From CAMDPA01 sp963825625 (GTDB taxonomy: Bacteria > Pseudomonadota > Alphaproteobacteria > Rhizobiales > Hyphomicrobiaceae): a DNA stretch of 64,000 nucleotides. The stretch spans positions 1 to 64,000 of the forward strand of contig CAWGUF010000004.1 in assembly GCA_963825625.1 (NCBI GenBank), in the 5' to 3' direction. Positions 53,847 through 63,096 of the stretch are shown one piece after another (within the stretch, counting starts at the first letter, position 1; each line of letters starts with the position of its first letter). The position numbers and the translations under genes are program-made. Under the pieces are notes generated by a model. The model was not told the origin of the DNA. It did no database searches and saw only the letters and a list, made by a program, of their open reading frames with translations.

Positions 53847-54779
53847 GTCGTCCACCGCGTCATGCCTACCGTCAGCCAATATTTCGGGTCCCTTGGTCGT
53901 CATCGCTGCACAGTCTCGCCGGCCGTGCCGATGGCAGCCGCGACAACCTACGGGATGCCGTGGGGCGCAGACAATTAGAATAGTGGTCTTCATGCTCACC
54001 GGCAATTGCGTGCGTCGGAAACAGTTCAAGATCGGGTATGGTAGCATTCTTTCAAGTCCAGCCGCTGTCCGATGCACATTCGATACCAATACCGGCGTAA
54101 CATTGGCAGAAATCCAGTAACAACGGGGCATCGACGGTCGCGCGACGACGCTGTGTTGCCGCCACACCTCATGCCGCATTGATCCGTTTTCAGCATCATC
54201 ACGCCGGAAGGCGCTGGAAAGATGGCTGAGCGGGGAAAAACTGCGGCTTGCGCCGATGTGGCGCGGCGCAACGACAGGGGCGGCACACACCTGGCGGCCG
54301 GATCATCGCTGGCTGCGGCGCCTTCGCCGGTGTGCCCACGTTCCGGCGCTGGCTGGGCGATCCGAAGACGCACTCGAAACGGGCACACATCTTGGCTACG
54401 ATCGCGCCAATAAGGACGGCTGCCTTGCTGGACGAGTTGTATCGATTGCAGCGAACCGCGCCCCAGCTCCCGCCACATCATATTGAGACTGCTTGCCTTA
54501 TGCCTCCGGCAAGCGTTTACCCGCGCCTAACCCTTCGCTGCCTAAAGTTGTGCAACCTGGTGATTCGCTCGAAATCCGGGTGCCTCAAAGCCGTCACCAA
54601 GTCGCCCTCAACCCGTACCTGCGCATCGCTATTACCGGTCGCGAAAGCAATAGGCGGGATTTGGCAGGGCAAGGCGGCAAAACCGACCCGGCACGCTTTC
54701 GGCGCAGCTCCAGGGGACGACCGGCGGCCAGGTCGGAAAGGTCGCTGCAGATCAAGGCCCTGCCATCCAGTGAGGGATC
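53847..54779. other. Long stretch without a convincing gene
   Basis: About 930 bp between clpS (leftward) and the D,D-carboxypeptidase (rightward). Open frames exist on both strands (for example 54248-54943 +), but their translations are rich in Arg, Cys and Pro and resemble no family I know. Divergent promoters must lie here. Given the frameshift density next door, a broken gene cannot be excluded. Confidence 0.4.
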
Positions 54780-56375
54780 GTGCACGGATTGCTGAAACAG
54801 GCCAGAGGGTTGCTCGCCCGGTGCTGCGCACTGGTGGCGGTCCTGCTCGCCCTGGCTCCAGCACCTTCGTGGGCCAACGACCGTTATGCGGCTATGGTCG
54901 CCGATGCGAACAGCGGCGGGATACTGCATGCCGAGCATGCTGAAGCTTTACGCCATCCCGCATCCCTCACGAAGATGATGACGCTCTACCTCGTATTCGA
55001 GGCGATAGAGACTGGGCGGATCAAGCAAACCGACCGCATTCGTGTGTCGGAGGAAGCTGCGTCCGCACCGCCGACCAAGCTCGGGCTACAGCCTGGCGCT
55101 ACGATCCCGCTGATCGACGCCGCAAAGTCCCTGATTACACGCTCGGCCAACGACATGGCTGTCGCAATCGCCGAGCACCTGGCGGGTAGCGAGGAGCGCT
55201 TCGCGCGGCTGATGACGGCAAAGGCGCGCCAACTGGGCATGAGCAAGACCACATTCCGCAACGCTTCCGGCCTGCCCGACGACGAGCAGGTGAGCACTGC
55301 ACGCGACATGCTGACGCTGGCGCTCCGGCTGCAGGATCATTTTCCGCAGCACTACGGCCTGTTCGCGCTCAAATACTCGCAATACGCCGGCCGACGCTAT
55401 CGCAACCACAATAACCTGCTGTTCCGGTATCAAGGCACCGAGGGCATAAAGACCGGCTACACCCGGGCATCCGGGTTCAACCTGGTGGCCGCAGTGCGGC
55501 GCGGCCGCCGGCATGTGATCGGCGTCGTTCTTGGCGGCAGGACAGCTTCACAGCGCGATCGCCGGATGCAACTTCTCATTGAACGCGGTCTCAACAAGGC
55601 CTCTCCGGTGCGGACCCGCGTGCCGACACCGCTACTGATTGCGCGCGCGACACCGCCACGCCGCCCCGCGGTCGCGGCTCGCGCTGCAGAGGCGGTGCCG
55701 CCGTTGCCACCCGTGCTGCGACAAGCGCCCTCGATGGCTCGCAGGCCGGCCCCGCCAGTGCCGCGAAATGTGGTAGTTCAACGGCCTGTCCCGCCTCTGG
55801 CGGTCACCGTCGCCACGACGCCGGCCAACGAAAGCAGCAGTCCGCAGAGCGCTCAAGGGCTGCGCCAGTCGTTCGAGCCAAGCCGTGGACCAGCCGTGCC
55901 ACAACCGATGCCTGCTGACGGGCCGTTGCGATTTGGCACGGGGCTTGTCCGCGGCGCAAGGCCGTCCTCGCTCCAGGAGCAGGCGGCCAACCTCGCGCGC
56001 GGCACACCCGCCGTCTCACAGCCGAGGCAACACGTTGCGGCACACCCTGGCAGCGCACCCCGCTACAGGTTGCAAGGACCTAAGCCCGGCGCCGGCCATG
56101 CAGCGCGGACCGCAGCAGGTGCGGCGCCCGGTGCATTCGAGATCCAGATCGGCGCCTTCTCCAGCGCGGGGGAAGCCAATCAGGCATTGTCGGCCGCACG
56201 AACCACGATTGGCGGCACGCTAACGAACCGGCCAGCTCGGGCCGAGCCGGTCAGGGTTGCCAGCCAGGTGCTCTACCGAGCGCGCTTCGGGGCGTTCGAT
56301 GCCGCCGCAGCGGCCAACGCATGCAACGAATTGCGGCGTCACCGCTTCGATTGCTTCGTTGCGCGGGCCCGCTGA
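54780..56375 (+). CDS. D-alanyl-D-alanine carboxypeptidase with C-terminal SPOR domain
   Basis: 531 residues. Signal peptide (ALVAVLLALAPAPSWA), then a class A low-molecular-mass penicillin-binding protein: SLTK (nucleophile Ser near 61), SAND near 122 and KTGYTR near 223. It trims D-Ala from peptidoglycan stems in the periplasm. A Pro/Ala-rich linker of about 150 residues leads to a SPOR domain (FEIQIGAFSSAGEANQAL, YRARFGAFDAAAAANACNELRRH), which binds denuded glycan at the septum. Start is GTG 54780. The combination suggests a division-site enzyme. Confidence 0.92.
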   Translation: MHGLLKQARGLLARCCALVAVLLALAPAPSWANDRYAAMVADANSGGILHAEHAEALRHPASLTKMMTLYLVFEAIETGRIKQTDRIRVSEEAASAPPTKLGLQPGATIPLIDAAKSLITRSANDMAVAIAEHLAGSEERFARLMTAKARQLGMSKTTFRNASGLPDDEQVSTARDMLTLALRLQDHFPQHYGLFALKYSQYAGRRYRNHNNLLFRYQGTEGIKTGYTRASGFNLVAAVRRGRRHVIGVVLGGRTASQRDRRMQLLIERGLNKASPVRTRVPTPLLIARATPPRRPAVAARAAEAVPPLPPVLRQAPSMARRPAPPVPRNVVVQRPVPPLAVTVATTPANESSSPQSAQGLRQSFEPSRGPAVPQPMPADGPLRFGTGLVRGARPSSLQEQAANLARGTPAVSQPRQHVAAHPGSAPRYRLQGPKPGAGHAARTAAGAAPGAFEIQIGAFSSAGEANQALSAARTTIGGTLTNRPARAEPVRVASQVLYRARFGAFDAAAAANACNELRRHRFDCFVARAR

Positions 56376-56496
56376 AGCACATTCAACCATGCTGAACGAG
56401 ATGCAGGGCGGGATGTCGCGCGGGCTTTGCATGCCGAGGCCAACGATGGCACAGTCGTCGCCCAATCGCCTTCAAGCTGCTGCCGGAACGCCTGCC

Positions 56497-57612
56497 ATGT
56501 CCGCCTTCACCGTCCGGCTCATCGTGATGCTGTCCCTGGCTGTTGCGGTCGTGCGACCAGCACCGGCCGCGGCGCAAACCCGGTTCTACCAAGGCAAACA
56601 GCTGTCGATCCTGGTGAATTTCGACCCCGGCGGGCCGACGGATACCGAGGCGCGCCTGCTGGCCCGGCACCTGGGCGGCGTGCTGCGCGGCAAACCAGGC
56701 GTGAGCGTTCGCAACATGGCGGGTGACCAGGGCGTGGCGGCTGCCAATTGGCTGGCTGTCTCGGCGCCGGCGGATGGCCTGACGCTGGGATACCTGACCG
56801 ACACGGCCGCCAAGGCGGTAGTCGGCCATGCGGGGCTGGAGCCCAAGGTCGCAGACCTGGCGATCGTCGCTTCACGCACAGGGTTCAGCGTGGCATATGC
56901 GCGTTCGGCGACCGGCTCGGGCATAAAGATTCCAACAGACGTACTACGGCAAAAGACGGTCGTCGTGGGGGGCCAGTCGCCCGCGGGCGATATCGATATC
57001 CGGCTGCGCATGCAGTTCGATCTCGTCGGCGCGAATTACCGCTATCAGCCGGGCTTCGAAAGCGCCTCTTCCATGCGCCAGGCTTTTCTGCATGGCGATG
57101 TCGACGTGCTCATGGAGCGCCTTACAGCCTACAATGCGGCGATCGAGCCGGGGCCAGTGGCAAAGCGATCGGCCATCCCGCTGTGGTTCGACCCACTCGA
57201 CGACGGCAGCAGCTTCTCGCGCTCGCCTGCTGCAGACGGGATACCAGCACTGACATTCACCGATTTCCTGATCGCCCGCTCCGGCCGCCTGCCGGACTCC
57301 GACCTGTTCAACGCCTGGCGGGTCGTGAACCAGATCGGCACGCGATTTCTGCGAACCCTCGCGCTTGCTCCGGGTTCGCCAGCCGCAGCCGTCTCCGAGC
57401 TGCGCGAGGCGCTGCGCCAACTGGCGGACAACCAAGCCTTCCGGGAAGACGCGATCAAGTCGCTACGGCTGGTGCCGGTGTTCGAGACGAGCGTCGAGAT
57501 CGGATCATTCTACCGCACGGCGCTGGCTCCGGAGCCGCGCCTCAAGTCCCTGATCCATAGCTATGCCGGATCCTCCGGACCCGGACGGCCGGGGCTGGCC
57601 ACGGGCAACTGA
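56497..57612 (+). CDS. Tripartite tricarboxylate transporter-type (TctC/Bug) binding protein
   Basis: About 371 residues with a signal peptide (RLIVMLSLAVAVVRPAPAAA) and the Bug-family ligand domain: NFDPGGPTDTEARLLARHLG, NMAGDQGVAAANWLAVSAPADG and a later AAAVSELREALRQLADN. Bug proteins bind carboxylates for TctAB permeases; no such permease genes are in the window. The order of motifs is normal but the sequence is divergent. ATG 56497 follows GGAA; ATG 56389 is also in frame. Confidence 0.82.
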   Translation: MSAFTVRLIVMLSLAVAVVRPAPAAAQTRFYQGKQLSILVNFDPGGPTDTEARLLARHLGGVLRGKPGVSVRNMAGDQGVAAANWLAVSAPADGLTLGYLTDTAAKAVVGHAGLEPKVADLAIVASRTGFSVAYARSATGSGIKIPTDVLRQKTVVVGGQSPAGDIDIRLRMQFDLVGANYRYQPGFESASSMRQAFLHGDVDVLMERLTAYNAAIEPGPVAKRSAIPLWFDPLDDGSSFSRSPAADGIPALTFTDFLIARSGRLPDSDLFNAWRVVNQIGTRFLRTLALAPGSPAAAVSELREALRQLADNQAFREDAIKSLRLVPVFETSVEIGSFYRTALAPEPRLKSLIHSYAGSSGPGRPGLATGN

Positions 57613-57651
57613 TAGAAGAGCCATGCCGGCAATTACCACAAAGGACACGAG

Positions 57652-58488
57652 ATGACGCTCAGCAACATCGAGGCCAACGGAGCATCGCTACCGCCGCTGG
57701 CCGTAGGCACAGCCTTCCTCGATGCCGAAACCTGCACGCGGTCCGTATCGACAGCACTGGATGCGGGGGTCAGGCTGATCGACACAGCCGCACGCTACGG
57801 GACAGAGGAATTCGTCGCTGCCGCGATCAAGAGCTCGCGCATTCCGCGGGAAGATCTGTGCGTGTTGACCAAGGTCTACTGGACGGATCTTGCGGAAGCC
57901 GCCTTCAGGCAATCGACCGAGGACAGTCTGAAGCGGCTCGGCCTGTCGTACGTCGACCTGCTGCTCATTCACTGGCCCAATCCAAAGATCGCCTTATCCG
58001 AGACAATAGGCGCACTCGTTGCAGCCAAGCGCGCTGGCCTGACCCGCCATATCGGGGTAGCCAACTTCACCAATGCGTTGCTGGAGGAAGCGGTGCGATT
58101 GTCAGCCGAGCCGCTTGTGGTCAACCAGTGCGAATATCATCCGTATATCGACCAATCGGAGCTCATCGAGCGCTGCCGGCGGCACGGGCTCGCGTTCATG
58201 TCCTACAGCCCGCTGCGGCAGGCTGGGCCAGAGAGCCCGCTGGCTCACCCGGTGGTCCAGCGCATAGCGGCGGCGAAGGGGGCGACACCTGCTCAAGTCG
58301 TGCTGCGCTGGCATCTGCAACAGCCCGGCATCATCCCGTTGCCCCGGTCATCGAGCCCGCAGCGTGTCAAGGAGAATGCAGCACTTGCTCATTTCTCGCT
58401 CGATGCCACAGAAATGGCAGCGATCTCCGCCTTGAAGCGGCCCGACGGCCGAAAAGTCAGCCCGCCCCATGCGCCGGTGTGGGATTGA
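57652..58488 (+). CDS. Aldo/keto reductase
   Basis: A 278-residue TIM-barrel NADPH oxidoreductase. Catalytic tetrad: Asp and Tyr in LIDTAARYGTEEF, Lys in VLTKVYW, His in LLIHWPNP. The NADPH-binding end is IPLPRSSSPQRVKENAA. The length suits family members related to 2,5-diketo-D-gluconate reductase; the substrate is unknown. It follows the Bug protein by 40 bp and may be co-transcribed. The last codons (VWD and stop) are part of a 15-bp tandem duplication. Confidence 0.92.
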   Translation: MTLSNIEANGASLPPLAVGTAFLDAETCTRSVSTALDAGVRLIDTAARYGTEEFVAAAIKSSRIPREDLCVLTKVYWTDLAEAAFRQSTEDSLKRLGLSYVDLLLIHWPNPKIALSETIGALVAAKRAGLTRHIGVANFTNALLEEAVRLSAEPLVVNQCEYHPYIDQSELIERCRRHGLAFMSYSPLRQAGPESPLAHPVVQRIAAAKGATPAQVVLRWHLQQPGIIPLPRSSSPQRVKENAALAHFSLDATEMAAISALKRPDGRKVSPPHAPVWD

Positions 58489-58505
58489 AAGGTGTGGGAT
58501 TGAAA
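58476..58505 (+). repeat. 15-bp tandem duplication over the reductase stop codon
   Basis: GGTGTGGGATTGAAA occurs twice in a row. Both copies are in the same frame, so the stop codon TGA is duplicated and the protein is not changed. Confidence 0.85.
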
Positions 58506-58631
58506 TAAGGGTGAAAGAGCGTATTTCTGTCTGAGTTCATGCGGGCATTCACCTGCCAGCCTGGGCGCACGCATAAGGTGCTTGAAGGCGGGGCAGATCG
58601 CACCGCATCGCGCCTGACTGCAGGGGGTGGC

Positions 58632-59856
58632 ATGCTCCGCTTTTCAGCTTCAGTCGTAACCACGGCATTGATTGCGATATCGGTCGTGCTATCGGCGTCC
58701 GACGCGGCGGCGCAGACCTGCAAAGCGGAGCAGATCTTCGCAATCATCGACGAGACCGGTGCGCGTCTGCGTCAATTGAATGCCGATGCCCAGCCGCGGA
58801 TCGTGGCGCGCCTGCGAGAGATCGGCGCCAAACGTGGCTGGCCGGAAGCAGATATCGATACTCGCGGCCGTCAACTCGTGGACGATGCGAAAACCCGCGA
58901 AATGGACAGCCAGGCCGGCCTGTTGCTCGACAAGCTGGGCCGTCTCGGCGACGACGAGCAATCCAAGGGGCAGCCGCTGTGCGAGCGTCTCGGCGTTGCC
59001 AAGACGACTTCAGGGCAACTGATCGAAGTGACGAGGGCGCGTGCAGCGCACGTCTCGGCAAAGCTCGCTGTCGCACTGGAGCAGGGTGCGGACGCAGCGC
59101 CGAAAACGGCAAAAGCGGACGCCAAGGGCCAGGGGGCGCCTCCCAAGCGTCCGGCAGCTCCTGCCCAAGCAGCAGCGAACCAGGCTGCCGGCAAGGCCCC
59201 GAAAGACAGACCGCAGTCCGCCGGTCAGCAGGGCACCCGCCCTCCAGCGGCGCCGCAGCAGCAGACCAGTCCTCCGAACGCCGCCAGCTGGAGCGCCAAT
59301 ACCAGCGTCACTGATACCCGCCCGGCGCCACAGGCAATGGCCGAGCCTGCCGCGCCCGCTGGAGCCGGGTGAGCTCGGCTTCACGTCGGAGGACATCAGG
59401 GCGGCAGGCCGCGGCTTTTTCGGCACGATCTCCGCCGGCCTCGCCAGCGTGATCGACTATGCCTTCGTGACCTATGGCAGGCCAACCGGCTACATCCTCG
59501 GCAACGAAGGGGGCGGCGCCTTTCTTGCCGGGCTACGTTATGGCGATGGGCAACTGGTCACCAAGCTCGGCGGCGAGCGCAAAATCTACTGGCAGGGGCC
59601 GTCCGTAGGCTACGACGTCGGTGTCGCCGGCTCGCGCGTGATGGTCCTCGTCTACAATATCAAAGAGCACGAGCAGATGTTCACGCGCTTCCTGGGCGTG
59701 GACGGCTCTGCCTATCTGGTCGGCGGCGTGGGCATCACCTTCCTGAAGAGGGGACCGCTGGTGCTGGCGCCGATACGCACGGGCCTGGGGCTCAGGCTGG
59801 GCGCCAACGTCGGCTATCTGAAGTTCACGCCGAAGCCGAGCTTGAATCCTTTTTAG
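58632..59856 (+). pseudogene. DUF1134 (EipA-type) envelope protein with N-terminal extension, one frameshift
   Basis: First frame: signal peptide (VVTTALIAISVVLSASDAAA), a helical region of about 130 residues (AEQIFAIIDETGARLRQLN, GQLIEVTRARAAHVSAKL) and a Pro/Ala/Gln linker, stopping at 59372. Second frame: the complete DUF1134 domain (FTSEDIRAAGRGFFGTISAGL, YGRPTGYILGNEGGGAFLAG, WQGPSVGYDVGVAGSRVMVL, DGSAYLVGGVGITFL, GLRLGANVGYLKFTPKPS). Removing one G from GGG near 59367 fuses them (PAGAGELGFTSE). The DUF1134 part has no start of its own, so a single fused gene is most likely. EipA proteins support cell-envelope integrity in Brucella. What the N-terminal region does is unknown. Confidence 0.82.
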
Positions 59857-59858
59857 TG

Positions 59859-60024
59859 GCGCCGCGCGACACGCCTTCGGCGCGCCGGCCGCGCGGCGCG
59901 TTGCCGAGGCGTGAAGCCCGGGGTGTGCCGTATTCATGATGGCGCGCTGCGACTCCCCTGCGGGGAGCCGGCCGCAGCGCGCGTTCCCGAGGCGTGAAGC
60001 CTGAGGTGTGCTGTACTCATGAAG
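59859..60024. repeat. Tandem pair of 83-bp structured units
   Basis: Unit 1 is 59859-59941 and unit 2 is 59942-60024. Each has a 10-bp stem around a 21-base loop that itself holds a small hairpin, then a conserved tail of about 40 bases containing GAGGCGTGAAGCC. Stem arms differ (GCGCCGCGCG against GCGCGCTGCG), but both pair perfectly with their own partners. It lies right after the eipA stop. Confidence 0.85.
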
Positions 60025-60121
60025 AGTCGCTGCGCCAAGACAAAACCAGGCGCCAAACTGCCCAATTGACCTAAAGCCTGCAGCCTCCATATTGACCGCC
60101 AATCAGGGAGCCTCAGTCGAT

Positions 60122-60736
60122 ATGAGATTTTCAGGGTACTGGATCGCCGCCGCCTTTCTGCTCGGGGTATACTCGCCGGCGCTTGCCGACAAGGCAGAGT
60201 GCGAAAAGACCGTCCGTGCACTCCTCTATCCTTATGGAGAAAATAAGCCGTCGAAGGTGCTGAACCGCTTCGGCTCCGTGACGACGATCATCAACGGTAA
60301 AAAGCAGCAGGGCTACTCGCTGCAGACAGCCGAGGGCTCGATCTACTACGACGAGAAGAAGAACCCCGTCAGCCTGTCCTACACCAGCGGGCAGACCTAC
60401 TGGTCGCCAGACAAGGGCAAGACCTGGAAGCTCGCCAATCCGAATTCCAAAGCCGTGATGGATAAGGTTTATGCCGGACTGCGAAGCCAGGCGGAGAAGG
60501 CCCGGAACATCATCTGCAAATACGGGATCGACTTCGAGGGACGCAGCGTCAATCACTACTCGGCCGACTACAACATTTACAACACGGGTGCCCCGGTCCA
60601 TGTCCAATACTGGGTCGACCCGAAGAACGGCTTCGTCTGGCGTGACCACTCTCACACCAAAGGATCGGCGGAAGTCATCAACGATGTTCGCGCCGAACCT
60701 GCCCCCGACATGAAGCTGCCGCCAAAGCCGAACTGA
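60122..60736 (+). CDS. Exported hypothetical protein
   Basis: A 204-residue protein with a signal peptide (YWIAAAFLLGVYSPALA). The mature part has two Cys (AECEKTVRALLYP and ARNIICKYGIDFEG) and aromatic-rich strands (TYWSPDKGKTWKL, NHYSADYNIYNTG, YWVDPKNGFVWRD). It looks like a periplasmic beta-rich protein. I do not recognise the family. The ATG at 60122 has GGAG 11 bases upstream. It lies downstream of the structured repeats and may be transcribed on its own. Confidence 0.72.
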   Translation: MRFSGYWIAAAFLLGVYSPALADKAECEKTVRALLYPYGENKPSKVLNRFGSVTTIINGKKQQGYSLQTAEGSIYYDEKKNPVSLSYTSGQTYWSPDKGKTWKLANPNSKAVMDKVYAGLRSQAEKARNIICKYGIDFEGRSVNHYSADYNIYNTGAPVHVQYWVDPKNGFVWRDHSHTKGSAEVINDVRAEPAPDMKLPPKPN

Positions 60737-60798
60737 GATTTGCAGCGCCGAGCCTTCCCGCGGCCTGCCCGGACAACCTCCGCAGCGAACCGCAGGCC

Positions 60799-61941
60799 TT
60801 ATGGCTGGAGCCCGGGCAGCGGCGGCAGGCCGGAGGAACGGATACCGATCGCCTTGAAGCGCGTGCCCATGCCGGCGGGCGATAGCAGCCGCGCCACACC
60901 GGCCTCGATCTCTCCCGCCTTATCCGGATTGGCCGACATCAGGCGGGATGCCCGCTCGACGATGCCGAGACGGCCGAGGAACTCGGCCTGGGAGACGGGA
61001 CCATCGATGGCGATCGAAGCCTGCATTTCCTTTGCCCGCTGCTGCACCACCATGGCTAGCGCTTGAAAATCGACGTGGGACGTGAGGTCGGCCTCACCCG
61101 GCGAGGTCAGCGGATGCTCGGGCTGGTGATCCCGCACCGCCTGCAATGTGTCTCCCCGACTGGTGCTGGTGTGGCCATAGTCGATGAACAGGGCGCAAAG
61201 CGGAGCGCGCGCGGCTGCGCGAATGACACCGTCCATGAAGCCGACCAAATCGCGCTGCTCCAGGATGGCGCCATCGGGTGCTTCATCGAGCATATGCCGT
61301 TGCTCCTGCGGAGCCTTGCGCATCGCTTCGCCATCGCCGTACTGCAGCCTGCCGGCGTCATCGAGCACGACAACGCGCTGCCGCCATGATGCCTTGCCCG
61401 CGGTGTCCGTTGAGCAGGTAAACTGGTCGATTGGGATACAGTCCAGCACCTCGTTGGCGACGATGATGGATGGCTGAGCCGGGAGATCATCGACCGCGCC
61501 GATGTACCTCAAGCTGGCGAGATGGGCTTGCAACGCCTTAGCCTGCGCCTCGCGCAGCCTCGCATTCGGCTCCACCAGCAAGATCTCGGCAGCGTCGAGA
61601 AACCCGGGAACTAGCCTGGAGGCCCTGAGCGCGTCTGCCAGCATCGTGCCGCGGCCGGGTCCCAGCTCGATCAGGTTGAAGCGCTTGGGCGCCCCCATCT
61701 GCTGCCAGACCACCGCCGCCCATAGGCCGATCAACTCGCCGAACACCTGGCTGATCTCGGGCGCAGTGATGAAATCGCCATCCCGGCCGATCGCCAGCCG
61801 GTGCCGGTAGTAACCATGCTCGGGATGCGTCAGGCAGAGTTGCATGAAGCGCTTGACCGGGATCGGCCCGCGCTCGGCGATCAATGCCCGAATATTCAGG
61901 GCCAGTGGCGTGTCGCGGCGCTCGTCCGGATCGTAGCTCAT
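60799..61941 (-). CDS. SAM-dependent methyltransferase, NDUFAF7/COG1565 family
   Basis: A 380-residue methyltransferase: LNIRALIAERGPIPVKRFMQ, YYRHRLAIGRDGDFITAPEIS, the SAM motif IELGPGRGTMLADALRAS, and NEVLDCIPIDQF. The mitochondrial relative NDUFAF7 methylates an Arg of complex I; the bacterial role is presumed similar but not shown. ATG 61941 is chosen by homology; the frame continues open to 62385 without similarity. It is divergent from ubiK. The usual neighbour lgt is absent. Confidence 0.88.
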   Translation of the reverse strand: MSYDPDERRDTPLALNIRALIAERGPIPVKRFMQLCLTHPEHGYYRHRLAIGRDGDFITAPEISQVFGELIGLWAAVVWQQMGAPKRFNLIELGPGRGTMLADALRASRLVPGFLDAAEILLVEPNARLREAQAKALQAHLASLRYIGAVDDLPAQPSIIVANEVLDCIPIDQFTCSTDTAGKASWRQRVVVLDDAGRLQYGDGEAMRKAPQEQRHMLDEAPDGAILEQRDLVGFMDGVIRAAARAPLCALFIDYGHTSTSRGDTLQAVRDHQPEHPLTSPGEADLTSHVDFQALAMVVQQRAKEMQASIAIDGPVSQAEFLGRLGIVERASRLMSANPDKAGEIEAGVARLLSPAGMGTRFKAIGIRSSGLPPLPGLQP

Positions 61942-62061
61942 GGCCGCACCAATTAGCCTTCGCGCACGTTGACCGCAATCGCCGGCTTGATCGGCTCCGG
62001 CCCGCACCCCATAACCAGAGCAAGGGCCGCGCGGCGGGCAACCATTTCCGGAGTGCAAACC

Positions 62062-62340
62062 ATGACACAGACCAACAACCGCCTGCTCGACGACCTCGCC
62101 CGGCTGATGACCGACGCGGCCGGGGCTGCTCAGGGCGCTCGGCGCGAGATAGACGCCATCGTGCGCGCTCAGGGCGAGAAATTCCTCGCAGATCTCGACG
62201 TCGTGCGGCGCGAGGAGTTCGAAGCGGTCAAGGCAATGGCGGAAAAGGCGCGAGCGGAGAATGAGCGGTTGAGCCAGCGCATCGCTGCACTCGAATCGAA
62301 ACTCGAGAGCAGGCTCGACCTCGATCGATCGACGACCTGA
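62062..62340 (+). CDS. ubiK: UbiK-family accessory factor (DUF526/BMFP)
   Basis: A 92-residue helical protein: NRLLDDLARLMTDAAGAAQG near the start, VRREEFEAVKAMAEKARAEN in the middle and a coiled coil at the end (LSQRIAALESKLESRL). This is the pattern of UbiK/BMFP proteins, which assist ubiquinone synthesis in E. coli and promote membrane association elsewhere. It is divergent from the NDUFAF7-like methyltransferase gene; the two pairing with respiration is suggestive only. Confidence 0.83.
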   Translation: MTQTNNRLLDDLARLMTDAAGAAQGARREIDAIVRAQGEKFLADLDVVRREEFEAVKAMAEKARAENERLSQRIAALESKLESRLDLDRSTT

Positions 62341-62570
62341 GGGAAAGAGCCCGCAATGCCGCGTATCCCATAGCTGGTTGTCCACAAGCGTTTGCCGTTA
62401 GTCACAGAAACCGTATGCCGCCACACTCTCCGCCACTTTGCTGGTGGACAAGAGAGGCGGGTGCTTGCGGGCTCACCGGGCATCTGTTTTCGTCGCCAGC
62501 GCTCGGCGACTGATTTGCCGGGCAGCAGGACGCATCCCGGAATTTCGAACCGGATTATCGAGGAGTGCGA

Positions 62571-63068
62571 ATGGCTACGGCTGAAGCGGGCTATGACCGG
62601 ATGACAAACCCGGTCGACGTGATGGAACGTGTCGCCCACGCCCACGACTGGGCCTGCGAACGCAGCAGCGACGATGAGCTGACGCTGATCGTGGCCGGCA
62701 GCTGGACGGACTACCACGTCTCGCTCAACTGGCGCGACGACCTGGAGTCGCTGCACCTGGCCTGCGCCTTCGACTTCAAGGTGCCTGACAACCGCCTGAA
62801 CGAGATCTACCGACTGATCGCCCAGATCAACGAGCAGCTCTGGCTCGGCCATTTCGATCTGTGGACGCAGGAAGGGCTGATCATGTTCCGTCACGGCCTG
62901 ATGCTGAACGACGCCGTCGCCACGACGCGGCAGTGCGAGGCGCTGCTGAAGGCTGCGCTGGAATCGTGCGAGCGCTACTATCAGGCATTCCAGTTCGTGG
63001 TATGGGCTGGCAAGGAGAGCCGCGAGGCTCTCGTGTCCACCATGTTCCAGACCGAGGGCCAGGCCTGA
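62571..63068 (+). CDS. YbjN domain-containing protein
   Basis: A 165-residue cytoplasmic protein of the YbjN/type III chaperone-like fold: VMERVAHAHDWACERSSDDE, GSWTDYHVSLNWRDDLESLH, NEIYRLIAQINEQLWLGHFD and LMLNDAVATTRQCEALL. Alphaproteobacterial members usually sit just before proC, as here (28 bp). The ATG at 62571 has GAGGAG upstream. Function unknown. Confidence 0.87.
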   Translation: MATAEAGYDRMTNPVDVMERVAHAHDWACERSSDDELTLIVAGSWTDYHVSLNWRDDLESLHLACAFDFKVPDNRLNEIYRLIAQINEQLWLGHFDLWTQEGLIMFRHGLMLNDAVATTRQCEALLKAALESCERYYQAFQFVVWAGKESREALVSTMFQTEGQA

Positions 63069-63096
63069 TCCCGCCCTCTGTGCAGGGGGTTGCGTC

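Noticed and set aside
54248..54943. Hypothetical 231-residue protein
   Set aside because: Composition is unlike neighbouring proteins, no motif is recognisable, and it overlaps the start of the carboxypeptidase gene.
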